NCBI RefSeq assembly: GCF_013393905.1
Contig: NZ_CP040272.1
Coordinates: forward strand, 6,953,501-7,017,500
Direction of reading: 5' to 3'
Origin: Nostoc sp. C052
GTDB lineage: Bacteria; Cyanobacteriota; Cyanobacteriia; Cyanobacteriales; Nostocaceae
Length of the DNA stretch: 64,000 nt
Shown here piece after piece: positions 44,535 through 53,310 of the stretch. Both the position numbers and the translations under genes were made by a program. Numbering within the stretch: position 1 is the stretch's first letter; every line of letters starts with the position of its first letter. The notes under the pieces were generated by a model, which searched no databases, was not told where the DNA came from, and saw only the letters and a program-made list of their open reading frames with translations.

Positions 44535-45357
44535 AGACTTATCTGCAATTTATTTGAACAATTGACAATTTTTATATAATTAGCGATCGCAGTCTAGAAA
44601 TAGATTTTGAATAGATTTAGATTTTTTTCTAATTTACTCTGTTTTTATATATTTAATACATTTATTCGCTTGGTTCTTTAATAAGTTAAGTGATGTTGCA
44701 TTTTACAACAATGGACATGCATTTGTTTTATCGATTTTAACTATATATTATTATACAACAAACTGCCATTTAGCAGAAAAATGAAGATATCTGCACTTAG
44801 ACGTTTAACAGGCATCTCACCTATAAGTTAAAGCAATAAACGTCTTGGCTAAAAAGCTGTTTACCAAGATGATAAATATACTACTAAGATCGAAATGCAG
44901 AAAACTAGCACAAAATAGAACGTTAGCTATGCGTTTAGGTAACATATACGCTTTCGTACCATAACTTAAAAATAGCTAGACACAATACTATAACTTTAAC
45001 TTGGGGTACTAACCACCCGTTGAGAACTAGGATATCACGGCATTAGCCCACTGAATAATTAATTCCTGAGAGTGAGAGGGGAGTGGAGGAATAATGAGGG
45101 AGCAGGGGAAGATGGAAAATAACGAATGCCCAATGCCCCATTAACCAAATTGTTATGAAAGTAAAATGTCAAGTCCTTGATAATTGGCAGTAAACTGGAT
45201 CTTTGCCCCAGGACAAACATCCATCCTTGGATGTCACAAGACCTTTTGGCAAACTCCCATTACCCCCAAGAGACATCAAGCCATAAACGTAAACAATTAT
45301 TTTATTGCGTTTTGTGTGTACTCGGAGTATAAAATACCAGAAAACTAGAGACAAAGC
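44516..45357. other. Divergent gap between asd and tig
   Basis: An 840-base AT-rich region between divergent core genes. No gene, tRNA or recognised repeat element is seen apart from a short GAATGCCCAATGCCCC heptamer tract near 45125. The tig promoter lies at the right end. The length is notable for such a conserved neighbourhood and could hide an sRNA or long leader. Confidence 0.5.
45305..45333 (+). promoter_or_regulatory. Predicted tig promoter
   Basis: A -35-like TTGCGT (45305-45310), a 17-base spacer and a -10 TATAAA (45328-45333) lie 25 bases before the ATG of tig. The match is good, and implies a short leader of roughly 15-20 bases. Confidence 0.55.
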
Positions 45358-46800
45358 ATGAAAGTCACCCAGGAAAAACTTCCCGCCAGCCAAATTGGAC
45401 TGGAAATAGAGATTACGCCGGAAATTACCAAGCAAACTTACGAACAGGTCATTAAAAACTTAGCGAGTACTGCCAATATTCCTGGGTTTCGTAAAGGCAA
45501 GGTGCCTCGGCCGATATTATTACAACGGCTGGGTACAACTCGAATCAAGGCAGCGGCGCTGGAAGAACTAATCCAAGATGGCATTGAGCAAGCAGTCAAA
45601 CAAGAAGCCATCCCAGCAATTGGTCAGCCGCAGTTGCGTTCCTCCTTTGAGGATCTGATTAAGAATTATGAACCGGGAAAACCCCTGACAATTTCGGCTG
45701 CTGTCGATGTAGAACCAGAAGTGAATCTAGTGCAGTACACTGATTTGCAAGCCAAAGCCGAAGAAGTGAAGTACGATCCAGAGCGAGTGGAGAACACGCT
45801 GGATAAAGAACGTCAAGAATTGGCGACATTGATTCCTGTGGAAGGACGTGCAGCCCAAATTGGCGATATTGCCGTAGTTGATTTTAAAGGTTCATTCGCC
45901 AGAGTTGAGGGCGAAGATGAAGCGGCTGAACTAGAACCAATTCCTGGAGCCGAAGCAACTGATTTTCAAGTTGAGTTGCAGGAAGATAAGTTTATTCCAG
46001 GCTTTATTTCGGGAATCGTGGGGATGAATCCTGAAGAAACCAAAGAAATTGCGGCGCAGTTCCCAGATCCTTATGCTAATGAAGATTTAGCTGGAAAAGC
46101 GGCAACTTTCACCGTGACGCTCAAAGAACTGAAGGAAAAAGAACTACCAGAAATAAATGATGATTTCGCCCAGGAAGTCAGCGATTTTGAAACCTTAGAG
46201 GAGTTACGCGCTTCTTTGGTAGAGCGATATCAAAAAGAGGCGGACGACAAAACAAAAACCAATAAGCAGGAAGCTTTGTTAACGGAACTGCTCAAGCACG
46301 TAGAAGTTGACTTACCAGCAACATTGATTGAGCAAGAAGTGGATGCAATGCTAACCCAAACAGCAATCCGGCTGTCTCAGCAGGGATTGGATGTGAGAAA
46401 GCTGTTTACTCAAGATATTATTCCGCAATTGCGGGAGCGATCGCGCACTGAGGCCATTGAACGCATCACTCGCTCCTTATCCTTGCGAGAAATTGGCAAA
46501 CGCGAATCTATTGAGGTAAAACCAGAAGAAATCGCAGCCAGAGTCAAAGAGCTTTTGGAGCAATACCCAGAAGAACAGGACGTTGATGAAGATAAACTGC
46601 GGTCAATCGTGGAAAACGAACTGTTAACCGAAAAAATCATCGATTGGCTCTTAGAACACTCCTCAGTTGAACTTGTACCCGAAGGTTCCTTGAGTCCTGT
46701 AGAGGAGGAAACGGAAGACGTAGAATCAGATGGTGATGCTGATGCACCCCAGACTGAGGAAGAAAACAGCGAAACTTCCACAGAAGTCACAGAAGGATAA
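45358..46800 (+). CDS. tig: Trigger factor
   Basis: A 480-residue ribosome-associated chaperone. The ribosome-binding tail includes the signature GFRKGKVPRPILLQRLG near residues 42-58. The FKBP-type prolyl isomerase domain occupies about 165-245 (VVDFKGSFA, FIPGFISGIVGM). The C-terminal helical arm follows, ending in a very acidic tail rich in Glu/Ser/Thr. It folds nascent chains at the ribosome exit. Neighbouring clpP and clpX give the classic tig-clpP-clpX quality-control row. Confidence 0.96.
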   Translation: MKVTQEKLPASQIGLEIEITPEITKQTYEQVIKNLASTANIPGFRKGKVPRPILLQRLGTTRIKAAALEELIQDGIEQAVKQEAIPAIGQPQLRSSFEDLIKNYEPGKPLTISAAVDVEPEVNLVQYTDLQAKAEEVKYDPERVENTLDKERQELATLIPVEGRAAQIGDIAVVDFKGSFARVEGEDEAAELEPIPGAEATDFQVELQEDKFIPGFISGIVGMNPEETKEIAAQFPDPYANEDLAGKAATFTVTLKELKEKELPEINDDFAQEVSDFETLEELRASLVERYQKEADDKTKTNKQEALLTELLKHVEVDLPATLIEQEVDAMLTQTAIRLSQQGLDVRKLFTQDIIPQLRERSRTEAIERITRSLSLREIGKRESIEVKPEEIAARVKELLEQYPEEQDVDEDKLRSIVENELLTEKIIDWLLEHSSVELVPEGSLSPVEEETEDVESDGDADAPQTEEENSETSTEVTEG

Positions 46801-47238
46801 TCAAAAATCCCACAGCCATGAATTCACCAGTTCTGAGTTAAAGTACTGGTGAAATGGGTAAGGTAAGAGAGATGAGGAAGAAATCAATTCAAAATGACGC
46901 TCTCTACGAGACGCTGCGCGAACGCAGACTCGCTCTAAGCTTCGCGGTAGCGTCTCGTAGAGAAGCCATGCCGAAGGCTTTACGCTGTGCTAACAAAATT
47001 CAAAATTAAACAACTTCTGCCTCCTCTTTCCCAATGCCCCATGACAAATAATTAAAGAATTAATGAATTTTCGGCAAATAGTGACATCGGTTATCGCCTG
47101 AGCTTGATACTGTGTTACACGAGAGGAAATTATATGAGGCATAATGGTTAACACGTAGCTTATACAAATTCCATTCGTTGAAAAGGCAGCATCGGCTGCT
47201 GAAACATTTGTCCTAAATTATCGTCACAGAAAGCTTGT
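46801..47238. other. Gap between tig and clpP with repeats
   Basis: The gap holds a hairpin right after tig (TTCACCAGT at 46823-46831 with ACTGGTGAA at 46845-46853), then a dispersed repeat with CTCTACGAGACGCTGCGCGA and GGTAGCGTCTCGTAGAGAAG (about 46900-46995), related to the block at 15600-15665. The last 200 bases hold the probable clpP promoter. No gene is seen. Confidence 0.6.
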
Positions 47239-47937
47239 ATGCTTGAATCGCAGTCGGGAAATTCCCCAATCAGCAACTTAAGTCGAATAAACATTAACTC
47301 CCAGTTAAGCAGCCCTAGCAACATCGTACCGATGGTTATAGAGCAATCTGGCATGGGAGAAAGGGCTTTCGACATCTACTCCCGCCTGCTGCGAGAGCGG
47401 ATTATCTTTTTAGGAACGCCAATAGATGATGCCGTAGCTAACTCAATTGTGGCTCAGTTGTTATTCCTAGACGCCGAAGACTCAGAAAAAGACATCCAAC
47501 TGTATGTTAATTCTCCTGGTGGCTCCGTCTACGCAGGGATGGCAATCTATGATACAATACAGCAAATTCGCCCTGATGTTGTTACCATCTGTTTTGGATT
47601 AGCCGCGAGCATGGGGGCATTTTTGTTGACAGCAGGAGCTGCCGGTAAGCGAATGTCTCTGCCCGACTCCCGGATTATGATTCACCAACCACTTGGTGGC
47701 GCTCAAGGTCAAGCCATTGACATTGAAATTCAAGCCAGAGAAATTCTTTACGTTAAGGCTAAGTTGAATCAGTTAATGGCTCACCATACTGGTCAACCCT
47801 TAGAAAGAATTGAAGCAGATACTGAGCGCGACTTTTTTATGTCGGCAGAAGAGGCAAAAAACTACGGTTTGATTGATCAGGTCATTTCCAGGCAAAATCT
47901 TCCCGTAGCAGGGGAAAACGTCACCATTCTGAAATAA
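47239..47937 (+). CDS. clpP: ATP-dependent Clp protease proteolytic subunit ClpP
   Basis: A 232-residue serine peptidase. The catalytic Ser124 (GLAASMGAFLL) and His149 (RIMIHQPLGG) are present and the Asp lies downstream in the DTERDFFMS region. An N-terminal extension of about 30 residues before PMVIEQSGMGERAFDIYSRLL is typical of heterocystous relatives and is probably a propeptide. It forms the barrel that degrades substrates fed by ClpX, encoded nine bases downstream. Confidence 0.95.
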   Translation: MLESQSGNSPISNLSRININSQLSSPSNIVPMVIEQSGMGERAFDIYSRLLRERIIFLGTPIDDAVANSIVAQLLFLDAEDSEKDIQLYVNSPGGSVYAGMAIYDTIQQIRPDVVTICFGLAASMGAFLLTAGAAGKRMSLPDSRIMIHQPLGGAQGQAIDIEIQAREILYVKAKLNQLMAHHTGQPLERIEADTERDFFMSAEEAKNYGLIDQVISRQNLPVAGENVTILK

Positions 47938-47946
47938 GAGGCTGGT

Positions 47947-49287
47947 ATGGTTAAGTACGACTCCCATTTAAAATGTTCATTTTGTGGCAAGTCTCAAGAG
48001 CAGGTGCGTAAATTAATCGCGGGGCCGGGAGTCTACATCTGCGATGAATGCGTTGACTTGTGTAATGAAATACTAGACGAGGAGTTACTCGATACCAGTG
48101 GTGCGGCAGCACAACCAGCACCAAGAGCAGAACCACCTGAAAAACGGCGTACCCACTCTGCTAGTATTTCGTTTAATCAAATACCCAAGCCAAGAGAGAT
48201 TAAAAAATATCTAGACGAACACGTTATTGGTCAAGACGAAGCGAAGAAAGTGCTTTCAGTCGCCGTTTACAATCACTACAAGCGACTGGCGGTGATTCAG
48301 TCTAAGGCCAGTGGCAAACCTGGGTCAGATGATGCTATAGAACTGCAAAAGTCCAACATTTTATTAATTGGCCCGACTGGTTGCGGCAAAACGCTCTTAG
48401 CCCAAACCCTAGCGAAAATCTTGGATGTACCCTTTGCCGTCGCCGATGCGACGACACTGACGGAAGCGGGGTATGTGGGAGAAGATGTAGAAAATATCTT
48501 GCTGCGACTGTTGCAGGTGGCAGATTTAGATATAGAGGAAGCCCAACGGGGAATTATTTATATTGACGAAATTGACAAAATTGCTCGTAAGAGCGAGAAC
48601 ACGTCAATTACACGCGATGTTTCTGGCGAAGGCGTGCAGCAAGCCTTGCTGAAAATGTTAGAAGGAACGATCGCTAATGTACCACCCCAAGGAGGGCGCA
48701 AGCATCCCTATCAAGACTGCATCCAGATTGATACAAGTAATATTTTGTTCGTCTGTGGTGGTGCTTTCGTGGGCTTAGACAAGATTGTAGATCAGAGAGT
48801 TGGCAAAAAAGCAATCGGCTTTGTACAACCGGGAGAAGGCCAATCGAAGGAGAAACGAGCAGCAGACACTCTTCGCCATCTAGAACCGGATGATTTAGTA
48901 AAATTTGGCCTGATTCCAGAATTTATTGGGCGGATGCCAATGGTAGCAGTAGTAGAACCGCTAGATGAAGAAGCGCTGATGGCGATTCTGACTCAACCAC
49001 GCAGCGCCCTAGTGAAGCAGTACCAAAAGCTGCTGAAGATGGATAATGTCCAATTAGATTTTAAAGCAGATGCTTTACGAGCGATCGCTCAAGAAGCTTA
49101 CCGCCGTAAAACTGGTGCGAGAGCATTACGTGGTATTGTCGAAGAGTTGATGTTGGATGTAATGTATGAGTTACCATCCCGTAAGGATGTGACACGCTGT
49201 ACAGTTACAAGGGAAATGGTCGAGAAGCGATCGACTGCTGAACTGATAATACATCCATCTTCATTACCGAAGCCGGAATCAGCTTAG
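47947..49287 (+). CDS. clpX: Clp protease ATP-binding subunit ClpX
   Basis: A 446-residue AAA+ unfoldase. The N-terminal zinc finger is visible as CSFCGKSQEQV and YICDECVDLC. The AAA+ core has the Walker A GPTGCGKTLLAQTLA, Walker B IIYIDEIDKIA, and the ClpP-docking IGF loop region (KKAIGFVQPG). The sensor-2 segment RKTGARALRGIVEE closes the domain. It unfolds tagged proteins into ClpP. It is nine bases after clpP and ends directly at a repeat element. Confidence 0.97.
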   Translation: MVKYDSHLKCSFCGKSQEQVRKLIAGPGVYICDECVDLCNEILDEELLDTSGAAAQPAPRAEPPEKRRTHSASISFNQIPKPREIKKYLDEHVIGQDEAKKVLSVAVYNHYKRLAVIQSKASGKPGSDDAIELQKSNILLIGPTGCGKTLLAQTLAKILDVPFAVADATTLTEAGYVGEDVENILLRLLQVADLDIEEAQRGIIYIDEIDKIARKSENTSITRDVSGEGVQQALLKMLEGTIANVPPQGGRKHPYQDCIQIDTSNILFVCGGAFVGLDKIVDQRVGKKAIGFVQPGEGQSKEKRAADTLRHLEPDDLVKFGLIPEFIGRMPMVAVVEPLDEEALMAILTQPRSALVKQYQKLLKMDNVQLDFKADALRAIAQEAYRRKTGARALRGIVEELMLDVMYELPSRKDVTRCTVTREMVEKRSTAELIIHPSSLPKPESA

Positions 49288-49408
49288 GGACTTCCAAATA
49301 AAAAAATATTCAATTGACTCTTGTAGGTGGGCGTCTCGCCTGCCCAGGCTATATGGCAGGCAAGATGCCCACCCCACAATATTGGATAATTTATTTCTTG
49401 GAGTTCCC
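49287..49408. repeat. MITE-like element, family C
   Basis: Left end GGGACTTCCAAATAAAAAAA and the complement of the right end, GGGAACTCCAAGAAATAAAT, are imperfect inverted repeats. The centre is a strong hairpin: GTGGGCGTCTCGCCTGCC pairs with GGCAGGCAAGATGCCCAC. The element begins on the last base of the clpX stop codon. A left half lies after hpsB (6082-6150) and the GGTGGGCATCTTGCC core recurs near 78 and 61030. Confidence 0.7.
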
Positions 49409-49412
49409 TTAA

Positions 49413-49500
49413 TGTCAATTGGTCATTAGTCATTGGTCAAAAAATAAGGAATAATAACCATGTAACAGGGACTAATGACAACTGACAAAGGACAATGACT
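49413..49500. repeat. STRR heptamer array before hydrolase gene
   Basis: Repeated GTCATTA/GTCATTG units on the left and their complements (ACTAATG, ACAAAGG, ACAATG) on the right. Its last units contain AAAGGA and lead into the ATG of the next gene, so the array probably provides the ribosome-binding site. Confidence 0.7.
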
Positions 49501-49501
49501 A

Positions 49502-50422
49502 ATGCCTTATATTAATGTTCGTGGCGTTGAGCATTACTACGAATGGGTGAAAAAACCATCCGGTTCTTTGGTAAAACCAGTGATGGTTTTCATCCACGGT
49601 TGGGCTGGTTCGGCTAGGTATTGGCAAAATACTGCTAATGCTTTATCAGAACAATTTGATTGTTTACTCTACGATTTGCGCGGATTTGGCCGTTCTCGTG
49701 GGAAGCCAACTATCGCCCAAGCAAGTGAAGCTGTTGCTGAATCTGAATCTCCACAGGAAGAATCAGAGGCAATTAAAGAGTTAACCTATGAGTTAGAGGA
49801 ATACGCTGATGATTTGGCAGCTTTGCTAGATGGGTTACATATTCAGCGTGTTTATATTCATGCTCATTCAATGGGTGCTTCTGTTGCCACTTTATTTTTT
49901 AACCGCTATCCCCAACGAGTAGAACGAGGAATTTTAACTTGTAGCGGCATTTTTGAATATGATGAAAAATCCTTTAGTGCCTTTCATAAATTCGGTGGCT
50001 ATGTAGTGAAATTCCGTCCTAAATGGTTAAGCAAAATCCCATTTGTTGACCGAATGTTTATGGCTAGATTTTTATATAGTTCCATACCACATTCTGAGCG
50101 GCAAGCTTTTTTGCAAGATTTTCTGGAAGCAGATTATGATGCAGCTTTAGGAACAATTTTTACTTCAGTCAGTAAGGCTCAATCTGAAGTGATGCCGCAA
50201 GAGTTTGCCAAGCTGACAGTGCCTACTCTGCTTGTGGCGGGGGAGTATGACAAGATTATTCCAGCCGAAATGGGCCGTCAAGCAGCTGCACTGAACGACA
50301 AAGTGGAATTTGTGATGATTCCCAACACAGCGCATTTTCCCATGTTGGAAGATGTACCAACTTATCTACAACGGGTACAAGAGTTTTTGCAAATTAACAC
50401 GCCAGAGCCACATCTGGGTTAA
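49502..50422 (+). CDS. Alpha/beta hydrolase
   Basis: A 306-residue alpha/beta-fold hydrolase. The oxyanion-hole motif HGWAGSARYW is near 32-41, the nucleophile Ser123 is in HAHSMGASVA, the acid is in LLVAGEYDKIIP and the catalytic His in PNTAHFPMLED. An acidic insertion at about 68-95 (SEAVAESESPQEESEA) in the cap region is unusual. No signal peptide. The substrate is unknown. Its TAA overlaps the stop codon of the convergent Uma2 gene. Confidence 0.88.
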   Translation: MPYINVRGVEHYYEWVKKPSGSLVKPVMVFIHGWAGSARYWQNTANALSEQFDCLLYDLRGFGRSRGKPTIAQASEAVAESESPQEESEAIKELTYELEEYADDLAALLDGLHIQRVYIHAHSMGASVATLFFNRYPQRVERGILTCSGIFEYDEKSFSAFHKFGGYVVKFRPKWLSKIPFVDRMFMARFLYSSIPHSERQAFLQDFLEADYDAALGTIFTSVSKAQSEVMPQEFAKLTVPTLLVAGEYDKIIPAEMGRQAAALNDKVEFVMIPNTAHFPMLEDVPTYLQRVQEFLQINTPEPHLG

Positions 50423-51012
50423 CTGATTTTTTGGATAGCCTGCACAAATTCAGCAACAGCGTCGTATTGGTCAGGATGCCCGATATATTGCAGCAACAAA
50501 GTTGGGTCTAAATTCGGAAAGAAACCACTACGGTTTACTTCTTCATATTCACCACTCGCATTTAAACGAAATATTTTTATCTGGTTAGATTTCCAGAACC
50601 AAACTTCAGGCACTTTCTTGGGTTTGTATAACTCTTTTCGGTTAATTGTGCCGCTAGTAACAATAACTTCAATAACAATGTCAGGAACTTCACCTTTTGT
50701 GTTGATGCTGTAAGACTCATCGGGTGTGCCAGAAGCATACCCAGGTTCTTCCAAAGTAAAACCACCACGACCGTAAAACCGGATTCCCAACTCTCGCATA
50801 TAAGCTTCTAACAAGTAGCCAAGAGTTCTTTTTACTTCCTCGTGTTTTTCACCAATGGGCGACATAATTTCTAATATTCCTGACAAATAAGAGAGTCGGA
50901 CATTGCGGTTGTCCTTTAGCTGCGCCTCAATACCTTTGAATTCCTCCCAAGAAACATCGGCAACGGTCACTAGTTTCTCTTGTATGGGATAGTCCAGAAT
51001 TGGGATGCTCAT
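50419..51012 (-). CDS. Uma2 family endonuclease-like protein
   Basis: A 197-residue protein from ATG at 51012, preceded by GAGAGG. It belongs to the Uma2 (DUF820) family, PD-(D/E)XK-like, which is greatly expanded in cyanobacteria. Motifs: TVADVSWEEFKGIE at the start, LEIMSPIGEKHE, PDIVIEVIVTSG with the acidic catalytic residues and YKPKKVPEVWFW with the lysine. Such proteins were named from transposon-linked copies, and their cellular role is unknown. Confidence 0.88.
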   Translation of the reverse strand: MSIPILDYPIQEKLVTVADVSWEEFKGIEAQLKDNRNVRLSYLSGILEIMSPIGEKHEEVKRTLGYLLEAYMRELGIRFYGRGGFTLEEPGYASGTPDESYSINTKGEVPDIVIEVIVTSGTINRKELYKPKKVPEVWFWKSNQIKIFRLNASGEYEEVNRSGFFPNLDPTLLLQYIGHPDQYDAVAEFVQAIQKIS

Positions 51013-51145
51013 ATCGCCTCTCAACAGTTTCAGATATACATCTACTTGATTGCTTCCAGCAAACCAATGTAGGGTTGTATTTCCACAATCATAATCCTGA
51101 GTTATTTGCTAGGTGTGTCCGTTTATGCGATTCTTACCCTTTGGA

Positions 51146-52129
51146 TTAACTCAAACCTAGTTCTCGTTTCAGCAAGTTAATCGAGTTAGTGCCGATATAA
51201 TTTTCAACCTTAATTAGCTTTGGTGGACGAATAATATCTTCATCAGATGCTTGCACGGCTGCTTGTACTGCTGCAAAACTGGCTTGGTCGCTAATGATTA
51301 CCTCAGCTCGTTTAACCATTGCCTGGAGTTTATAAGCATCTTTTGGTTGCGAAGTCATCACTAGTAGTTCATCCCCCCGCAAACCGTGGAGAATGACTTC
51401 TGCTGCTCTTGCAATCCCGGAACTGAGGCTAACTATGCCTACACAGTTTTCTTTTGGTAGGGTTTTCAAGATGCTGAGTTCTTTGCTGTAGTCGTAGATA
51501 TCGAGAGGAATTACTCGTGCAGCTTTTGGAGCTGCGATCGCTTCCACATTACTGATAAAATACCGACTGGTGACTACTGTCGCAGAAGTAGTTTTATCTA
51601 GCACAGCTGTTAATTCTTCCATTGCTACCAACTGGACTGGAATTTTTAGCGATCGCTCTAATTCATATACCATCAATTCACCAGCACCCATATCATAAGA
51701 TGGCACTGCAACCAATACTCGCGCACTACAACGCAAGCGCCAGTCAATTTCTGCTAAAAATAGCTCTCTAGCTTGATTTAGCGAACATCCTTGGGAGAGT
51801 AACTCGTCAAGTGCTTGCTGGACAACTTGATATGCATTAGGATTTTGTTTGAGAATTGGTGATTGCAGCCTGCTACCGCCCTCATGACCTTGGGCGCGAA
51901 CATAAATACCCGAACCAGCCATACTTTCAACAAATCCGTCTTCCTCTAGTTGACGGTAAACCTTACTTATGGTATTACGGTGTAACCCCGTTTGCATTGC
52001 CAAAGCCCGTGTGCTTGGCAATTTGTAAGCAGGGGGATATTGTCGAGAAGCGATCGCAAATCGGATTTGATTAAACAGCTGGGTTGAGGCGGGAATTTCG
52101 CTGTCTGGCTGAATACGGAATTGAATCAT
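51146..52129 (-). CDS. GntR family transcriptional regulator
   Basis: A 327-residue regulator from ATG at 52129, preceded by GGAGG seven bases upstream. The winged HTH occupies residues about 8-75 (STQLFNQIRFAI, LPSTRALAMQTGLHRNTISKVYRQLEEDGFV). The remaining about 250 residues form an effector domain with repeating alpha/beta pattern but no aminotransferase lysine motif, so it is not an MocR protein. It diverges from the dienelactone hydrolase gene across 311 bases and may regulate it. Confidence 0.88.
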   Translation of the reverse strand: MIQFRIQPDSEIPASTQLFNQIRFAIASRQYPPAYKLPSTRALAMQTGLHRNTISKVYRQLEEDGFVESMAGSGIYVRAQGHEGGSRLQSPILKQNPNAYQVVQQALDELLSQGCSLNQARELFLAEIDWRLRCSARVLVAVPSYDMGAGELMVYELERSLKIPVQLVAMEELTAVLDKTTSATVVTSRYFISNVEAIAAPKAARVIPLDIYDYSKELSILKTLPKENCVGIVSLSSGIARAAEVILHGLRGDELLVMTSQPKDAYKLQAMVKRAEVIISDQASFAAVQAAVQASDEDIIRPPKLIKVENYIGTNSINLLKRELGLS

Positions 52130-52181
52130 CACCAAACCTCCTAATACTAAGTGCTGTTAGCGGTAGCGGGGCGTTTAGCCC

Positions 52182-52252
52182 GTGCTGAGTTTTGAGTGCT
52201 GAGGTTTGAGTATTAAGTGTTGCTTGCCTACTCAGCACTTTTAACTCAGCAC
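52182..52252. promoter_or_regulatory. Long inverted repeat in GntR/hydrolase intergenic region
   Basis: GTGCTGAGTTTTGAGTGCTG (starting 52182) and CAGCACTTTTAACTCAGCAC (ending 52252) form an inverted repeat of about 22 bases per arm. Each arm itself contains two GTGCTGAG units. It could be a regulator-binding region or a dispersed heptamer repeat. The rest of the 311-base gap is AT-rich with no gene. Confidence 0.5.
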
Positions 52253-52440
52253 TCTTTCAGGATACAGATGTATTTGCTACATCTCAAATATGTTTATTTA
52301 CATATAAAGTTTTGCTGATACAAATTTTTAATGCGCTCACTATTGGTAATTGATAATTTAATTAGAAAAAACCTGGGCATACTGGCATAGTTATATCAAA
52401 TAAACACACGGCTAATTACACGGCACTGGTAAAAATTATT

Positions 52441-53181
52441 ATGACAGAGCAAGCAACAATTACCACAACGGTTAATCTTTTGCAAGATAATATTCAAGTG
52501 TCTGCTTATCTGGCAGAGCCAAAAGAATCTGGTTCTTACCCAGGAGTCGTGATATTACAAGAAATTTTTGGTGTCAATGTTCACATTCGGGAAGTTACAG
52601 AACGGATTGCTCAACTTGGGTATGTAGCGATCGCGCCTGCTCTTTTTCAACGGATTGCTCCTGGGTTTGAAACCGGATATACACCCGAAGATATTGAAAC
52701 GGGCAGAAGCTACGCCATGCAAACTCAAGCCTCAGAGTTATTGAGCGATATTCAACTAGCAATTGACTACCTCAAAAATCTGCCCCAAGTGAAAAAAGAT
52801 GGTTTTGGCTGTATTGGCTTCTGCTTTGGGGGTCATGTAGCATATCTTGCAGCCACCTTGCCAGATATTAAAGCTACGGCTTCCTTTTACGGTGCTGGAA
52901 TTACCACCCGCACGCCGGGAGGTATAGTTCCCACTGTCAGCCGTACCAGAGAAATATCAGGTACTCTCTATGCCTTTTTTGGTACAGAAGATGCTAGCAT
53001 CCCAAGCGAACAAGTAGATGAGATTACAGCAGAGTTAGAAAAATATAAAATTCCTCATCGTGTGTTTCGCTACGATGGAGCTGATCACGGATTTTTCTGC
53101 GACCACCGTGCCAGTTATAATCCTAAAGCTGCGGCCGATGCTTGGGAGCAAGTAAAACAACTCTTTGGTCAACTAAACTGA
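52441..53181 (+). CDS. Dienelactone hydrolase family protein
   Basis: A 246-residue cytoplasmic hydrolase. The catalytic Cys128 is in GCIGFCFGGH, with Glu41 in QEIFGVN and the Asp/His pair in FFGTEDASIP and DGADHGFFC. Length and motifs match the DLH family, whose members hydrolyse dienelactones or other esters. The true substrate is unknown. It may be controlled by the divergent GntR regulator. Confidence 0.9.
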   Translation: MTEQATITTTVNLLQDNIQVSAYLAEPKESGSYPGVVILQEIFGVNVHIREVTERIAQLGYVAIAPALFQRIAPGFETGYTPEDIETGRSYAMQTQASELLSDIQLAIDYLKNLPQVKKDGFGCIGFCFGGHVAYLAATLPDIKATASFYGAGITTRTPGGIVPTVSRTREISGTLYAFFGTEDASIPSEQVDEITAELEKYKIPHRVFRYDGADHGFFCDHRASYNPKAAADAWEQVKQLFGQLN

Positions 53182-53200
53182 AGCATACGCAGCCAGGTTT

Positions 53201-53260
53201 GTCATTAGTCATTGGTCATTGGTGAATAACAAAGGACAAATGACAAATGACAAATGACAA
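53201..53260. repeat. STRR heptamer array
   Basis: GTCATTA/GTCATTG repeats on the left face their complements (ACAAATG repeated) on the right, giving a long imperfect hairpin between the dienelactone hydrolase and S1-domain genes. Confidence 0.75.
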
Positions 53261-53310
53261 TTTAAACTTCAGTTGCACCATATCAAAATAAAAACTAATC
53301 TTCAAAAGTC

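Noticed and set aside
46410..46790. 126-codon minus-strand frame inside tig
   Set aside because: It is the antisense of the acidic trigger factor tail, which creates a long Ser-rich open frame by codon bias.
53201..53260. Possible CRISPR-like array of short repeats
   Set aside because: The units are seven bases long without spacers, which fits STRR heptamers and not CRISPR.
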